A stretch of DNA of 64,000 bases from Chryseobacterium sp. ISL-80. Its GTDB lineage: Bacteria; Bacillota; Bacilli; Bacillales; Cytobacillaceae. The notes under the pieces are model-generated. The model did no database searches. It worked only from the letters and a program-made list of their open reading frames with translations, and was not told the origin of the DNA. A program made the translations under genes and the position numbers. Location: NCBI GenBank assembly GCA_018613055.1, contig JAGGQZ010000020.1, positions 186,001 to 250,000 on the forward strand, read 5' to 3'. Shown here in pieces: positions 1-8,238 of the stretch. The stretch's first letter is position 1; every line of letters begins with the position of its first letter.

Positions 1-163
1 GGCCCTGTTCAACATCAAACGATACTTCTTGTCCTTCATCTAAAGATTTGTAGCCTTCACCCTGGATTGCTGAGAAGTGTACGAACACATCGTCTCCACC
101 TTCACGCTCAATGAATCCAAAGCCTTTTTCACTGTTAAACCATTTTACCTTGCCACGTTCCAC
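1..163 (-). CDS. Cold-shock protein, CspD-like (3' end outside window)
   Basis: Small single-stranded nucleic-acid-binding OB-fold protein, expected to act as a cytoplasmic RNA chaperone. The visible part holds both RNA-binding motifs, KGFGFIE (RNP1) and VFVHF (RNP2), starting [16 protein letters not shown]. The first codon is GTG at 163, chosen because GGAGGC (171-176) lies 7 bases upstream and the next residues match the family start. The end is cut by the window edge after about 54 residues of an expected 66 or so. The wording ...[29 protein letters not shown] is closest to Bacillus CspD/CspB, but paralogue identity cannot be settled. A TATAAT-like -10 element sits at 215-220, suggesting a short leader of roughly 45 bases rather than a long cspA-type leader. 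Confidence 0.93.
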   Translation of the reverse strand, partial: MERGKVKWFNSEKGFGFIEREGGDDVFVHFSAIQGEGYKSLDEGQEVSFDVEQG

Positions 164-301
164 TATTGTTGCCTCCTAGCGATTAAAAAAATTGCAATTT
201 AACCTTGCGTGATTATTATATCCATTTATGTTTATTTTAAACCCTAAAAACGAATTTTTTTGAGGAAGGACGATAAACCAACAACGGATTTCTATTCATT
301 T

Positions 302-1330
302 TCAACTGCTGATTTTCTTAAAAGTGTCTTCATCACAGATGACAAACATCTTTGCTCCGTCTGGAATAGGTTCATTATGCTTTCTGGCAACATCAAGTGC
401 ATGGCCGTCTGAAATGAGCGTCGCCCCTAAATCGAACAGCTCCATCGCTGCCTGCTTGTATGTGCCCCAATGCGGTTTCTTTTCGACCTCATACAAGTTT
501 TCACCTTCCATGTTGCTGAGCAATTGTTTGAATAGCTTGCTTGAGCCAGGAAAGATTGCTGCCTGAGCCATCAGTTTGGATACTGATTCATTCGCTAATA
601 TGAATTCATCGACGTTTGCATGTTCGAACAGTGCAATATGCTTTTCCTTCATAATCTCGGCAATTGTGTATATATTTTTTCCAGACTGTTTGGATATATG
701 TTCCACCCTTGAAGCAATAAGCAAAGTTTTCCCATCAGCATATTCTGGCAGCTCGATACGATCATCTGTAAATACTGCCACTGACTTTGACTCCAGGATA
801 TTAGCCTGCATCAGCACCTCTTCCTCAGCAGGGTTGCCACTGACAAAATGGACTCGTTCATGCTGTACTGGTGACTCATTGCTATGGTCGACAATTACGA
901 TATCACAATTCTTATTGGAGTTCAGGATTTCTTCAACAACATTTATCAGCTTATCTTTGGATGAACCTATCAGAATATAGTGGTCCTTTCCTTTGTATGC
1001 CAATTTCCCTTCCTCCTTCATCTTCTTATACAGTGCCAGGCTGTCAAAAATTTTGCCAATGATAATCCCCATTGCTCCGATTCCAACAGTATAGAGCAGT
1101 ATCATTGTGAAAATCCTTCCGATGTCACTGCTTGGAGAGTAATCTCCATAACCAACTGTGACGACTGTTGTCATTGTCCACCAGACAGCATCCAGATATC
1201 TCGGAAAGGTTTCAGGTTCCAGCGTTTTAATAATCAGACTGCTCAACAGGATTACTGTCAAAACAATCAGTGTGATTTTCCACAGACTGATTCTCATCAT
1301 CTTTGTGAATAATCTTTGTAAAATCCACAT
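302..1330 (-). CDS. Two-TM potassium channel with RCK domain (YugO/MthK-like)
   Basis: K+ channel of the plasma membrane, 342 aa. Residues about 17-37 and 72-95 are membrane helices flanking a pore loop with the selectivity filter TVGYGD (58-63). The rest is a cytoplasmic RCK/TrkA-N-like domain (residues about 115-340) beginning YILIGSSKDK, a degenerate Rossmann nucleotide-binding start; such domains gate channels by binding ions or nucleotides. Start ATG has GGAGG 6-7 bases upstream. It lies 16 bp after the ATP-grasp ligase gene and is the last gene of a five-gene operon (lipoprotein, DUF350, small protein, ligase, channel), so its role is probably tied to envelope or polyamine-linked stress rather than bulk K+ supply. 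That link is inference from context. Confidence 0.92.
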   Translation of the reverse strand: MWILQRLFTKMMRISLWKITLIVLTVILLSSLIIKTLEPETFPRYLDAVWWTMTTVVTVGYGDYSPSSDIGRIFTMILLYTVGIGAMGIIIGKIFDSLALYKKMKEEGKLAYKGKDHYILIGSSKDKLINVVEEILNSNKNCDIVIVDHSNESPVQHERVHFVSGNPAEEEVLMQANILESKSVAVFTDDRIELPEYADGKTLLIASRVEHISKQSGKNIYTIAEIMKEKHIALFEHANVDEFILANESVSKLMAQAAIFPGSSKLFKQLLSNMEGENLYEVEKKPHWGTYKQAAMELFDLGATLISDGHALDVARKHNEPIPDGAKMFVICDEDTFKKISS

Positions 1331-1346
1331 GTTTGTACCTCCTATC

Positions 1347-2579
1347 CTAGACGGTCAAGCCTGCCGGTAAAAAGCAAGATAGGTTGTTAGTGATCTTGCC
1401 GCCAACTCTGTAACCAAATGCGGATGCTTCCCCATAGACAAGAAAGCTCCCGGTCAGTATATGCCCGTCTTGTATCCCTTTTTCAGAAAGGTACTTGGCG
1501 GAAGGCAATTTGATGTACTGCTGAAAAATTGATGGTACTTGATCGTAATTTCTCTGTTGCTCTTCAAGGACCAATTGACCGGCACAATCGAAAATCTGGA
1601 CTGTGTCGCCTTCCCTCCCGAAAATCGGTTTTTTCACATAAGGCATTTCTTGTTCGAGAAAATGGTCCTCTTCCAAATACGTCGGCAGAAAATATTGCTG
1701 TATCCACTGATGCTCTTCTTTGGTGAAGAAAGGATCTTTATTTTCATGCATCCCCCAAATTACCGCCTGTACTGCTTTGTTTTGCAATAGGAACGCAGAT
1801 GGAGGGTTGATCACAGCCAATTTCTTTGTTTTTATAAGATCCATCAACCAGAGCCCGATTCTATTCCCTGACTGGTCTTCATCCAGGACCAGGCTCTCAA
1901 TCGGGAAAGTTTGCCTGTAGAGAATGTCGATTTTTCGTCCATCTTCGTCAAAAAGGCCCTCTCCCGGCTGGATTCTTAATTTATCCAGTGAAATAAACCT
2001 TGAAGGCAATCCGTATAACTCTTGTAAATAAAGAACAGTATTCTTGTCCTCGATATTGTCTTCATGTGCTGTAAAAATTACGTATGGTTCGATTTCTGCA
2101 AGCCAATTGGCAGATGCCTTAATGGCTTTCCTTACAGCTAATGCTAACTGCTCTTCTTTTGATTCATTTGGATTCCCATAGCCAAAATCCTGTGCAACAA
2201 GCCCGTTGACGTGGAACAACTCTTTAATAAAAGTAGGAGTATCTGCGTTAATTTCAATGCATTTGTATGTATCATCCGTTTTTATGAGATCAAGTCTTGC
2301 AATGACACTTTCAGGATTCAAGGTTTTTAGCCGGATAAAATCTACGGTTTCTCCTGGAAACCCTAAGTCGAGTAAGGTATTTTTATCCACCTTTCTCAGC
2401 AGGTCACAAATTTTGAAAAATACTTTTCCAATCCTTGAAGTACATAGCCTGATTTCATCCGCTTCCTTCTGGGGAATGGCGGCTACATCATATAAAGCAT
2501 ACTCTTCTCCATATAAATCAGGCCAGAAATTCCTGATCCCTCTATAGAAATTCCTTCGTCTTATTCGATGGTCTTCCAT
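1347..2579 (-). CDS. Glutathionylspermidine synthase-like ATP-grasp ligase (YjfC/YgiC family)
   Basis: A 410-aa ATP-grasp amide ligase related to the synthetase half of glutathionylspermidine synthase and to E. coli YgiC/YjfC. The family joins a carboxylate to an amine with ATP; the true substrate of the stand-alone enzymes is not established. Visible family features are the N-terminal FYRGIRNFWPDLYGEEYALYD region, the IEINADTPTF segment (acid/Asn metal ligands) and a late KKPIFGREGDTV stretch that fits the ATP-binding lysine region. Start at 2579 was chosen over an upstream in-frame codon because AGGAGGC (2585-2591) lies 5 bases before it; that site overlaps the stop of the preceding gene, indicating translational coupling. 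Bacilli do not normally make glutathione, so the acceptor is probably something else. Confidence 0.88.
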   Translation of the reverse strand: MEDHRIRRRNFYRGIRNFWPDLYGEEYALYDVAAIPQKEADEIRLCTSRIGKVFFKICDLLRKVDKNTLLDLGFPGETVDFIRLKTLNPESVIARLDLIKTDDTYKCIEINADTPTFIKELFHVNGLVAQDFGYGNPNESKEEQLALAVRKAIKASANWLAEIEPYVIFTAHEDNIEDKNTVLYLQELYGLPSRFISLDKLRIQPGEGLFDEDGRKIDILYRQTFPIESLVLDEDQSGNRIGLWLMDLIKTKKLAVINPPSAFLLQNKAVQAVIWGMHENKDPFFTKEEHQWIQQYFLPTYLEEDHFLEQEMPYVKKPIFGREGDTVQIFDCAGQLVLEEQQRNYDQVPSIFQQYIKLPSAKYLSEKGIQDGHILTGSFLVYGEASAFGYRVGGKITNNLSCFLPAGLTV

Positions 2580-2589
2580 GGAATGCCTC

Positions 2590-3054
2590 CTATTCCATGT
2601 CGTTTTCATGCAAATCTTTCACATACAGAACATAAACTCCGCGGTCCTCATCAATTTCAGTCGAAGTAACCACCATTTGGCCAACTTCCGGGACATCCGT
2701 GACATCCTTTAAAAGATAGCGGATGACATCGAGATGGGTTTGGCAAGGGACAGCGGAGAGCAATTTGTAATTCTCACTTTCACGGTACCTGCGAAATTCG
2801 ACGTGAATGCCCAATCCCCTATAATTTTTCTCGTCAATGAATGAATTGTTCCTTCCACGGTCCTCAAGGACTAGGATTTCTTCTTCTCCATTCATTTCAT
2901 TGGACACTAATTCATATTGGTTTCCTTTGATCACGAAATACGTGCATAACTGCCGGGCATAAAATTCATCAATGCCAACAGCCGCAGACGTATATTCATA
3001 TAAAGCTTCATAGCCGCCTTTTCCATCATGGATAAAATAAGTCAGTTTTTTCAT
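2590..3054 (-). CDS. Conserved protein of unknown function in envelope operon
   Basis: Soluble, acidic 154-aa protein without signal peptide or membrane segment, and not recognised with certainty. It has alternating strands and charged turns (KKLTYFIHDGKGG at the start, VYVLYVKDL at the end). Start ATG is preceded by GGGAG 11 bases upstream. It sits 15 bp after the DUF350 gene, and its end overlaps the ribosome site of the ATP-grasp ligase, so it is part of the same transcript. In E. coli yjfIJKLMC the equivalent slot is held by a DUF2491 protein (YjfK); a distant relation is possible but unproven. A job as partner or regulator of the ligase is the simplest guess. Confidence 0.75.
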   Translation of the reverse strand: MKKLTYFIHDGKGGYEALYEYTSAAVGIDEFYARQLCTYFVIKGNQYELVSNEMNGEEEILVLEDRGRNNSFIDEKNYRGLGIHVEFRRYRESENYKLLSAVPCQTHLDVIRYLLKDVTDVPEVGQMVVTSTEIDEDRGVYVLYVKDLHENDME

Positions 3055-3069
3055 GGCTGCTGATCTCCC

Positions 3070-3468
3070 TTAATACGATAGACTCTTGGCTACAATCCAG
3101 CCAACAGCGAGGGAAAGTGAAAAAAGAATGACACCAACGGAACGATTATCTTCCTCAATCGCTTTTTGAAGGCTGTACCTGATTGTTACAACCTCGGCGA
3201 TAAAAAACACCAGGATTTGAGTGAAAATCCCAATAGAGCCCCAAATTGCCATATCCAGGAGGGAAATTGAATATTCCGCCGCAGCCCCAAGGACAATCGC
3301 GAGTCCCAACATTTTCCCGCCAAGCGAAAGAGCAGCTGTAACGTTTCTTTTGCCAATCAGTTCGAATTCCTTGATTTTAGGAGTAGCCAGCACGAATAAT
3401 CCTACCCCTGCGGTCAGCAAAAGCAATCCAAGTCCTAAATATGAGGCAAAATTCATATATAAATTCAT
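3070..3468 (-). CDS. DUF350 (YjfL-like) membrane protein
   Basis: A 132-aa integral membrane protein with four predicted helices (residues about 9-28, 45-66, 72-93 and 110-129) and almost no soluble part, matching DUF350/YjfL in length and topology. The function of the family is unknown; it recurs beside ATP-grasp YgiC/YjfC ligases, DUF1190 lipoproteins and ion channels, and that partnership is repeated here. Start ATG follows AGAAGGA; a second in-frame ATG four codons on is an alternative. The gap to the lipoprotein gene is 15 bp and to the next gene 15 bp. Confidence 0.85.
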   Translation of the reverse strand: MNLYMNFASYLGLGLLLLTAGVGLFVLATPKIKEFELIGKRNVTAALSLGGKMLGLAIVLGAAAEYSISLLDMAIWGSIGIFTQILVFFIAEVVTIRYSLQKAIEEDNRSVGVILFSLSLAVGWIVAKSLSY

Positions 3469-3483
3469 TATTCCTTCTCTCCC

Positions 3484-3924
3484 TTAGCCGCCAGTAGTGC
3501 TTCTTGACCCGCTTCCGAATCCTGAGCTGCCCTTTGGCGTCCTGTTTTTATAATTGCTGTCCAGCCTGGCTCCCTTAAATGATGAGCTGTTCTTATATTT
3601 CATATAATCATTGCTCTTATAAAGCATCGATCGATTGGCAAAGAACATACCAGCAAAAAAGAAATGGCCAAAGTACGGTGAATTGTTATCGTTACATTCC
3701 CAAACTCCATCTTCAGCATCCCATTCCCAGTCACTGCAATCTGTTCCTTCTGGCACAGGCGGAATATCCTGATCCTGTGCGGCACTCCAATCCTCTCCAT
3801 CACCTGCAGATGAGCCCTCATCCCAATCTCTGTCTGGAAGTGCTTGTGGATTATTACATGCCGTAGCCCCCATTAAAAGAGCAGTTGCTGAAATCCCAGC
3901 CATGACCTTTTTTGTTTTATTCAT
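3484..3924 (-). CDS. Putative lipoprotein, first gene of envelope operon (YgiB/YjfM-like)
   Basis: A 146-aa exported protein. Basic N-terminus, hydrophobic stretch and a lipobox-like GATAC (Cys at residue 23) suggest lipid anchoring to the outer face of the membrane; -3 is Ala rather than the usual Leu, so the prediction is moderate. The middle is very acidic (DWDEGSSAGDGEDW, WEWDAEDGVWECND) and the tail is Gly/Ser-rich with SSGFGSGSRSTTGG. An acidic middle and glycine-serine tail are also features of DUF1190 proteins (E. coli YgiB/YjfM), which occur in the same operon type. Start ATG at 3924 was preferred because the upstream GTG lies inside the GGAGGTG ribosome site. It begins the operon that continues through the ligase and K+ channel. 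Confidence 0.75.
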   Translation of the reverse strand: MNKTKKVMAGISATALLMGATACNNPQALPDRDWDEGSSAGDGEDWSAAQDQDIPPVPEGTDCSDWEWDAEDGVWECNDNNSPYFGHFFFAGMFFANRSMLYKSNDYMKYKNSSSFKGARLDSNYKNRTPKGSSGFGSGSRSTTGG

Positions 3925-4003
3925 ATTTTTCACCTCCTATTCAACAGATGTATTTACGGCAACCTAGGTAAAAAGGTTTCATAATTTTGTGCCATCTTTC
4001 ATT

Positions 4004-4144
4004 CTAACATTTCTTTTCTGTAAATCGATGCTTATTACAGATCTCATCTATACCGTACTTGATAAACGTAGATCTGTCGCCATTGACCGATTTTCTTCCT
4101 GCTAAGGCATCTTCAGGGATCTCGAAACCTAAAGTCCTCTGCAA
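4004..4144 (-). pseudogene. Possible remnant: open frame continuing past the 41-aa gene's stop
   Basis: Immediately after the TAA of the 41-aa ORF the same frame stays open for 46 codons (TTG-led, LQRTLGFEIPEDALAGRKSV...NKHRFTEKKC) to a TAG. There is no ribosome site of its own. The composition is protein-like and charged. It may be the decayed C-terminal half of a longer ancestral gene, or chance. No homologue was recognised. Confidence 0.2.
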
Positions 4145-4270
4145 TTAAGATTCCCCATTAAAGAACTCCTCAAAATTAAAATCCTCTATTTCTGACTTTC
4201 CCAATGCAATTTTTGCTAAAATAATTTCTAATAGGCATAATCCTGCTAACGTAACTATTCCTGTAACCAT
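4145..4270 (-). CDS. Small single-helix membrane protein (41 aa)
   Basis: A 41-codon ORF with a good ribosome site (AAGGGAG, 8 bases before ATG). Residues about 3-22 form one hydrophobic helix (VTGIVTLAGLCLLEIILAKI), followed by an acidic tail with EDFNFEEFF. No family was recognised. It lies between the divergent lipoprotein operon and the LacI-type gene. The frame stays open for 46 more codons after its TAA stop (4144-4004), so it could be the front part of a broken longer gene. Confidence 0.5.
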   Translation of the reverse strand: MVTGIVTLAGLCLLEIILAKIALGKSEIEDFNFEEFFNGES

Positions 4271-4313
4271 AATGACAGCTCCCTTAAATTCTATTTGCTT
4301 ATACCATAAATTA

Positions 4314-4327
4314 TGGAACGCGTTTCA
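4314..4327. promoter_or_regulatory. Palindrome upstream of LacI-type gene, probable operator
   Basis: TGGAACG/CGTTTCA is a 14-bp near-perfect palindrome (one mismatch) 30 bp before the regulator's ATG. LacI-family proteins bind palindromes of this size with TG...CA ends, so autoregulation is likely. It does not fit the catabolite-responsive element consensus at the centre. Confidence 0.4.
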
Positions 4328-4357
4328 GGTCAAGAATATTTTTGTGAGGTTTTTCAA

Positions 4358-5332
4358 ATGGCTAATATACGAGAAATTGCCCGACTGGCTGGAGTCTCTG
4401 TTTCAACCGTGTCCCGGGTGTTGAATAACCATCCATATGTAAGTACGGAGAAACGGGATGCAGTGTTGGAAACGATGAAGAAGCTGGATTACAGCCCTAA
4501 TATTAATGCTGTCCACTTATCGCGCGGCAGGACGAATATGGTTGGAGTCGTACTGCCAACCATTAACCACCCATATTTTTCTGAGCTGCTCGAAGGTATT
4601 GCTGAGGAGGCGATGCACCATAATATCCAGCTGGTCATATTCCAGACAGGCTATCATGAAGAAAAAGAGTTCGAAGCATTAGAACAATTAAGGGGCCAGC
4701 TTATTGATGGAGTCATTTTCGCATCACGGGCAATTCCATTTGGAACTTTAATGAACTATAAGGGTGCGGGTCCAATTGTGTTATGTGAAGACTCTGATCA
4801 AGATGAGTTTCCTTCAATATCGATAAAACATGTTGACGCGTTCAATCTCGGGCTTGACTACTTAATCACAAAAGGTCATCAAAAAATTGCGATATGCCTG
4901 GGAAGGCTTGAAGGGACCAATAGCCGGAAACGAAAAAATGCATATGTAAAGAAGATGAAGATGATTGGCGAGGATGTGCGTTCAGAGTGGATCCTTGGTC
5001 AATGTTTAATGATAGAAGATGGTAAAGAAGTGATTGATCAATATTTGAAAATGGAGGTAAGGCCGTCTGCCTTCATTGTTGGTAATGACCAGGTCGCAGC
5101 AGGCATGATGACAGCGGCACATAAACTTGGACTTGATATTCCCGGAGATCTGGGCATAATCAGCTTTGACAATCATCCTGTATCAGAAATCCTGGACATC
5201 ACGACAATAAGCATACCCACCAAACAATTAGGTACCACCGCCTTAAAAGCCTTGATCAAGCGCTCAGCGGAAAAAGAATTTGCGAATAAGATCACCCTGC
5301 CCTTTCAATTAATCGAAAGGGATTCTGTTTGA
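4358..5332 (+). CDS. LacI-family transcriptional regulator
   Basis: A 324-aa repressor-type DNA-binding protein. Residues 1-50 form the LacI helix-turn-helix and hinge (NIREIARLAGVSVSTVSRVL), followed by a periplasmic-binding-protein-like effector domain with family landmarks VVLPTINHPYFSELLEGI, DGVIFAS, GHQKIA and GLDIPGDLGIISFDN. ATG at 4358 is chosen because the family always starts a few residues before the helix-turn-helix; the ribosome site GTGAGG is modest. No sugar-utilisation gene is adjacent, so the ligand is unknown. A palindrome at 4314-4327 suggests self-regulation. Nearest functional class is the sugar-responsive LacI/GalR group. Confidence 0.93.
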   Translation: MANIREIARLAGVSVSTVSRVLNNHPYVSTEKRDAVLETMKKLDYSPNINAVHLSRGRTNMVGVVLPTINHPYFSELLEGIAEEAMHHNIQLVIFQTGYHEEKEFEALEQLRGQLIDGVIFASRAIPFGTLMNYKGAGPIVLCEDSDQDEFPSISIKHVDAFNLGLDYLITKGHQKIAICLGRLEGTNSRKRKNAYVKKMKMIGEDVRSEWILGQCLMIEDGKEVIDQYLKMEVRPSAFIVGNDQVAAGMMTAAHKLGLDIPGDLGIISFDNHPVSEILDITTISIPTKQLGTTALKALIKRSAEKEFANKITLPFQLIERDSV

Positions 5333-5350
5333 GGGAAACTACCAGTCAAA

Positions 5351-5377
5351 AGAAAAACCTGCCTATATTAGGCAGGT
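5351..5377 (-). terminator. Intrinsic terminator of MEDS gene
   Basis: Stem ACCTGCCTA / TAGGCAGGT with a 3-base loop, followed on the minus strand by TTTTTCTTTT. It begins 7 bp after the stop of the gene ending at 5384. Confidence 0.85.
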
Positions 5378-5383
5378 GATGTA

Positions 5384-5953
5384 TTAGTTTATGCTGCTTT
5401 TATGTTCGATCAGGTTTATGCAGTCATCGGTCATATGGTAATCATGGCAATCCATAAGTGTTTTTTCCAGTGAGGCTGGAACCCTCTCGAAATCATAGGC
5501 ACAGATTGTAATCAGCTTTGTTTCCTTAAGCATAATATCAGCTTCTCTTTCATATTCGCCAAGATTCTGGAAGATTTCTTCCTGATCTCTCCATTCTACA
5601 TGGGCCCAAGTCTGGATTGGAATATTTTTTTCGAGGAAAGGTTCAATCATATTTTCAAGATAACTTAAAATCGTTTCTTTATTGAAGTTGCCTCGATAGC
5701 AATAGAAATCGTAATTATTAAGGGTATGGATCATTTCTTGCTGCGTCTCATCAAACTCGGTTTTGATCCTATTTTGGATTTCTGGCATAAACCGGTCATT
5801 TTCAATAATCATGACATGGTTCCCAAGTCCAATCGCAGCATTTATATAGACTAAAAGATTGCTAATATATTTTTGGTCATCCTTGAATGAATAAAAGATA
5901 TGGGCACCAGATTCTTCAACAGACGAAATCAGGTTCTGGATTTTATTGTGCAT
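5384..5953 (-). CDS. MEDS-domain (DcmR-like sensory) protein
   Basis: A 189-aa cytoplasmic protein made of a single MEDS domain, a RecA/KaiC-like fold found fused to methanogen/methylotroph sensors and in Bacillus stand-alone proteins. Landmarks are GAHIFYSFKDDQKYISNLLVYI, NHVMIIENDRF, and the closing TICAYD segment. The domain probably senses small molecules or pairs with anti-sigma/kinase modules; the role here is unknown. ATG at 5953 was chosen over an upstream in-frame codon because GGAGGAGAC lies about 10 bases before it. It is a single-gene unit with its own terminator. Confidence 0.8.
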   Translation of the reverse strand: MHNKIQNLISSVEESGAHIFYSFKDDQKYISNLLVYINAAIGLGNHVMIIENDRFMPEIQNRIKTEFDETQQEMIHTLNNYDFYCYRGNFNKETILSYLENMIEPFLEKNIPIQTWAHVEWRDQEEIFQNLGEYEREADIMLKETKLITICAYDFERVPASLEKTLMDCHDYHMTDDCINLIEHKSSIN

Positions 5954-6160
5954 TGTTATCAGTCTCCTCCGGAATTCAAGGGAAACAAACAATGAATTCA
6001 GATATTCAAATATAACCCTTATCTTATCATACTTCCTTCCAATAATCGATTAATCTTGGTTTTCATTTTAATGACAGACCCATTTTCCCAATCAAGCAAC
6101 CGCCATAATCAGGAACATTTACTATTTAACAAAAATAAAAAACAGGTGGAGAATTGGTGT

Positions 6161-7159
6161 TTATTTTACGGCATTGGCAGCCAATCTGTCCGCTTTTCCG
6201 TTAAGAACAGATAAGGCCTCATGATATTCAGCTTCTAATTGTTTAATAATCTCAGATGCAGGCTGAATTTTACTGATGGCCCCAACCCCCTGGCCCGCTG
6301 ACCAAATGTCTTTCCACGCTTTTGCATTGGTCTCCCTCTGCATGGAATCAAAATTGACACTGTCCTTTTTCTTAAGTGTTTCTGGATCCAGTCCGGCTTT
6401 CACGATGCTTGGCTTTAGCATGTTCGCTTTTACACCTGAAAAAGCATCAGTAAGGATAAGGTCTTCCTGTGTTGCGTCAACGACCATCTTCCTGTATTCT
6501 TCATTTGCCATACTTTCCTCAGCAACAATGAATCTTGTTCCCATATAGGCAAGATCTGCTCCTGCGGCCTGGGCAGCAAGAATCGATTTTCCGGTAGTAA
6601 TAGATCCAGCCAGCACAATGATTCCATCCCAGAAGGTCCTGACAGAATCGACAAAAGCAAAGCTGTTCAATTCTCCAGCATGCCCTCCAGCTCCATTAGC
6701 AACCAGAATAAGGCCATCTACTCCGGTTTCTGCTGCCTTCCTGGCAAACTTCACATCACTTACATCAGAAAACACCAATCCGCCATATTCGTGGACAATT
6801 TCAACTACTTTCCTTGGGCTTCCCAGAGAAGTGATGACGAGCTGCGGCTTATGCTTTTTTAATAATGCCAGCTCTTCATCAAGACGGCTGTATGTACTAT
6901 GCACGACCATATTCATTGCCCATGGTGCGATTTTCCGTTCGGGCTCAAGAGTTCTCGCATCTGCTAACTCTTCATTCAGCTTGCCCATCCACTCATCAAG
7001 TACCTCGATTGGCCTGGCATTAGGGGCTGGAAACGACCCAATCACTCCGTTTTTACAGCATGCGCTCACAAGGTCAGGCCCGGAAACCAGGAACATCGGT
7101 GCTGCTATAGCTGGTACTGTCAATTGATCCCACCAGCTTTCAGGAACCACTTTACTCAT
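6161..7159 (-). CDS. Nitronate monooxygenase-family flavoprotein
   Basis: A 332-aa TIM-barrel FMN enzyme of the nitronate monooxygenase/2-nitropropane dioxygenase family; it would oxidise alkyl nitronates such as propionate-3-nitronate with O2. Visible motifs include APMFLVSG near the start, ANGAGGHAGELN, the phosphate-binding LAGSITTGKSILAAQAAGAD and GTRFIVAEES. GGHAGE contains the family's active-site His. ATG at 7159 follows AAAGGA by 8 bases; the longer in-frame start has no ribosome site. It stands alone. Some members with this layout are annotated as enoyl-ACP reductase II-like, but the WSAGQGVGAI segment fits the nitronate group. Confidence 0.88.
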   Translation of the reverse strand: MSKVVPESWWDQLTVPAIAAPMFLVSGPDLVSACCKNGVIGSFPAPNARPIEVLDEWMGKLNEELADARTLEPERKIAPWAMNMVVHSTYSRLDEELALLKKHKPQLVITSLGSPRKVVEIVHEYGGLVFSDVSDVKFARKAAETGVDGLILVANGAGGHAGELNSFAFVDSVRTFWDGIIVLAGSITTGKSILAAQAAGADLAYMGTRFIVAEESMANEEYRKMVVDATQEDLILTDAFSGVKANMLKPSIVKAGLDPETLKKKDSVNFDSMQRETNAKAWKDIWSAGQGVGAISKIQPASEIIKQLEAEYHEALSVLNGKADRLAANAVK

Positions 7160-7275
7160 ATTATCATCCTTTCTTTGCATGTCAAAATTTTCTGAATATC
7201 TATATCATAATTTAATACACTGAATAATTCAATAAAGAGTAGTACCTTATTATATTAAAAAAAGAATCCGCCACC

Positions 7276-7464
7276 TTAATGTGAAGGATCCTTTCGATAC
7301 TTTTTCAATGTGCCTTTCATACTATTTCGGATTCGAATAAACCTTGATTCATGATCTTCTTCCGTATTTTTTAAATAACGCCGCCAAATGAACTGACTGA
7401 TCTCTTCTATTAACAGCAACAATACGATTGGCAGAATCAAGTACCATCCCCACGTCCACATCAT
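7276..7464 (-). CDS. Small membrane protein, unknown (62 aa)
   Basis: One N-terminal membrane helix (WGWYLILPIVLLLLIEEI) followed by a basic, charged tail (RYLKNTEEDHESRFIRIRNS). A strong ribosome site AAAGGAG lies 7 bases before the ATG, which makes translation credible despite the small size. No family was recognised. It sits between the nitronate monooxygenase and PlsY-like genes, which are transcribed in the same direction. Confidence 0.7.
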   Translation of the reverse strand: MMWTWGWYLILPIVLLLLIEEISQFIWRRYLKNTEEDHESRFIRIRNSMKGTLKKYRKDPSH

Positions 7465-7569
7465 TCAGGCTCCTTTCGAACGGATATATTATCCTATTCA
7501 ATTCTTTACCTCAACATGTGCATTAGATAAACATTGGATATTACCACAGACAAAAAAACATTTCCTTCC

Positions 7570-8184
7570 TTATCTTAATCTCTCCATGATATCTTCACGG
7601 TGGATATAAATGATTGCCAATACGAGAAATCCGGTGACCACAATAACTGCAGGGTCGGTTCCCAGAAAATAAAAGCTAAACGGAATCAATAGAAAGGAAC
7701 CAAGTCCGGCAAACGTAAAACTCTTCAAAAAAGGATAAAGTAACAGGAAGCCTGTGATGATGACAAGTGCAGTAAACGGTTCAAAAGCGAGCATCCCGCC
7801 GATGAATGTGGAGATACCCATCCCGCCTTTAAATTTCAAAGTAATGGGTTTTACATGACCTAAGATTGCAAATCCCAACCCTCCAAGAACTAATTCAGAT
7901 GAAAATCCAAAGTAATGGCCTGCGATAATCACAATCGCACCTTTAAGGGCATCACCAAGAAATGTTAGAATGAATGAAATCTTCCCATTTACCCGTCCTG
8001 CATTGCGTGCTCCTACATTTCCGCTGCCCTCATCTCTTATATCTTTTTTTCCCAGCAGCTTTACTACAAGGAAACCGGCCATCAAGCTTCCCAATAAGTA
8101 TGAACATACATAAAAAATAATTATAGCCAATATAGACACAACCTGTCTTAAATGATTATTAAAGCTTATTCGGTAAAAAAACAT
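7570..8184 (-). CDS. PlsY-like glycerol-3-phosphate acyltransferase family protein
   Basis: Integral membrane protein, about 204 aa with five or six helices. PlsY transfers acyl groups from acyl-phosphate to glycerol-3-phosphate to make lysophosphatidic acid. The PlsY phosphate loop appears as GSGNVGARNAGR and the second motif as GDALKG; a third (GHVKPITLKFKGGMGIST) is present too. The usual SGNIGATN is changed to SGNVGARN, so this is probably a divergent paralogue rather than the housekeeping PlsY. The start is uncertain: 8184 has AAGGA close by, while an ATG at 8208 lies just inside the terminator of the upstream MFS gene region. Confidence 0.82.
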   Translation of the reverse strand: MFFYRISFNNHLRQVVSILAIIIFYVCSYLLGSLMAGFLVVKLLGKKDIRDEGSGNVGARNAGRVNGKISFILTFLGDALKGAIVIIAGHYFGFSSELVLGGLGFAILGHVKPITLKFKGGMGISTFIGGMLAFEPFTALVIITGFLLLYPFLKSFTFAGLGSFLLIPFSFYFLGTDPAVIVVTGFLVLAIIYIHREDIMERLR

Positions 8185-8211
8185 AAATTCCTTCAAATGA
8201 TCATCCATTAG

Positions 8212-8237
8212 AAAAAGGAGCCTGTGACCGGCTCCTT
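8212..8237 (-). terminator. Terminator after MFS transporter gene
   Basis: GGAGCC/GGCTCC stem with a 7-base loop and a following T5 run on the minus strand, immediately after the stop at 8239. Confidence 0.75.
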
Positions 8238-8238
8238 A

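Noticed and set aside
6618-7127. 169-codon plus-strand frame
   Set aside because: Opposite the nitronate monooxygenase gene; a composition shadow with no ribosome site.
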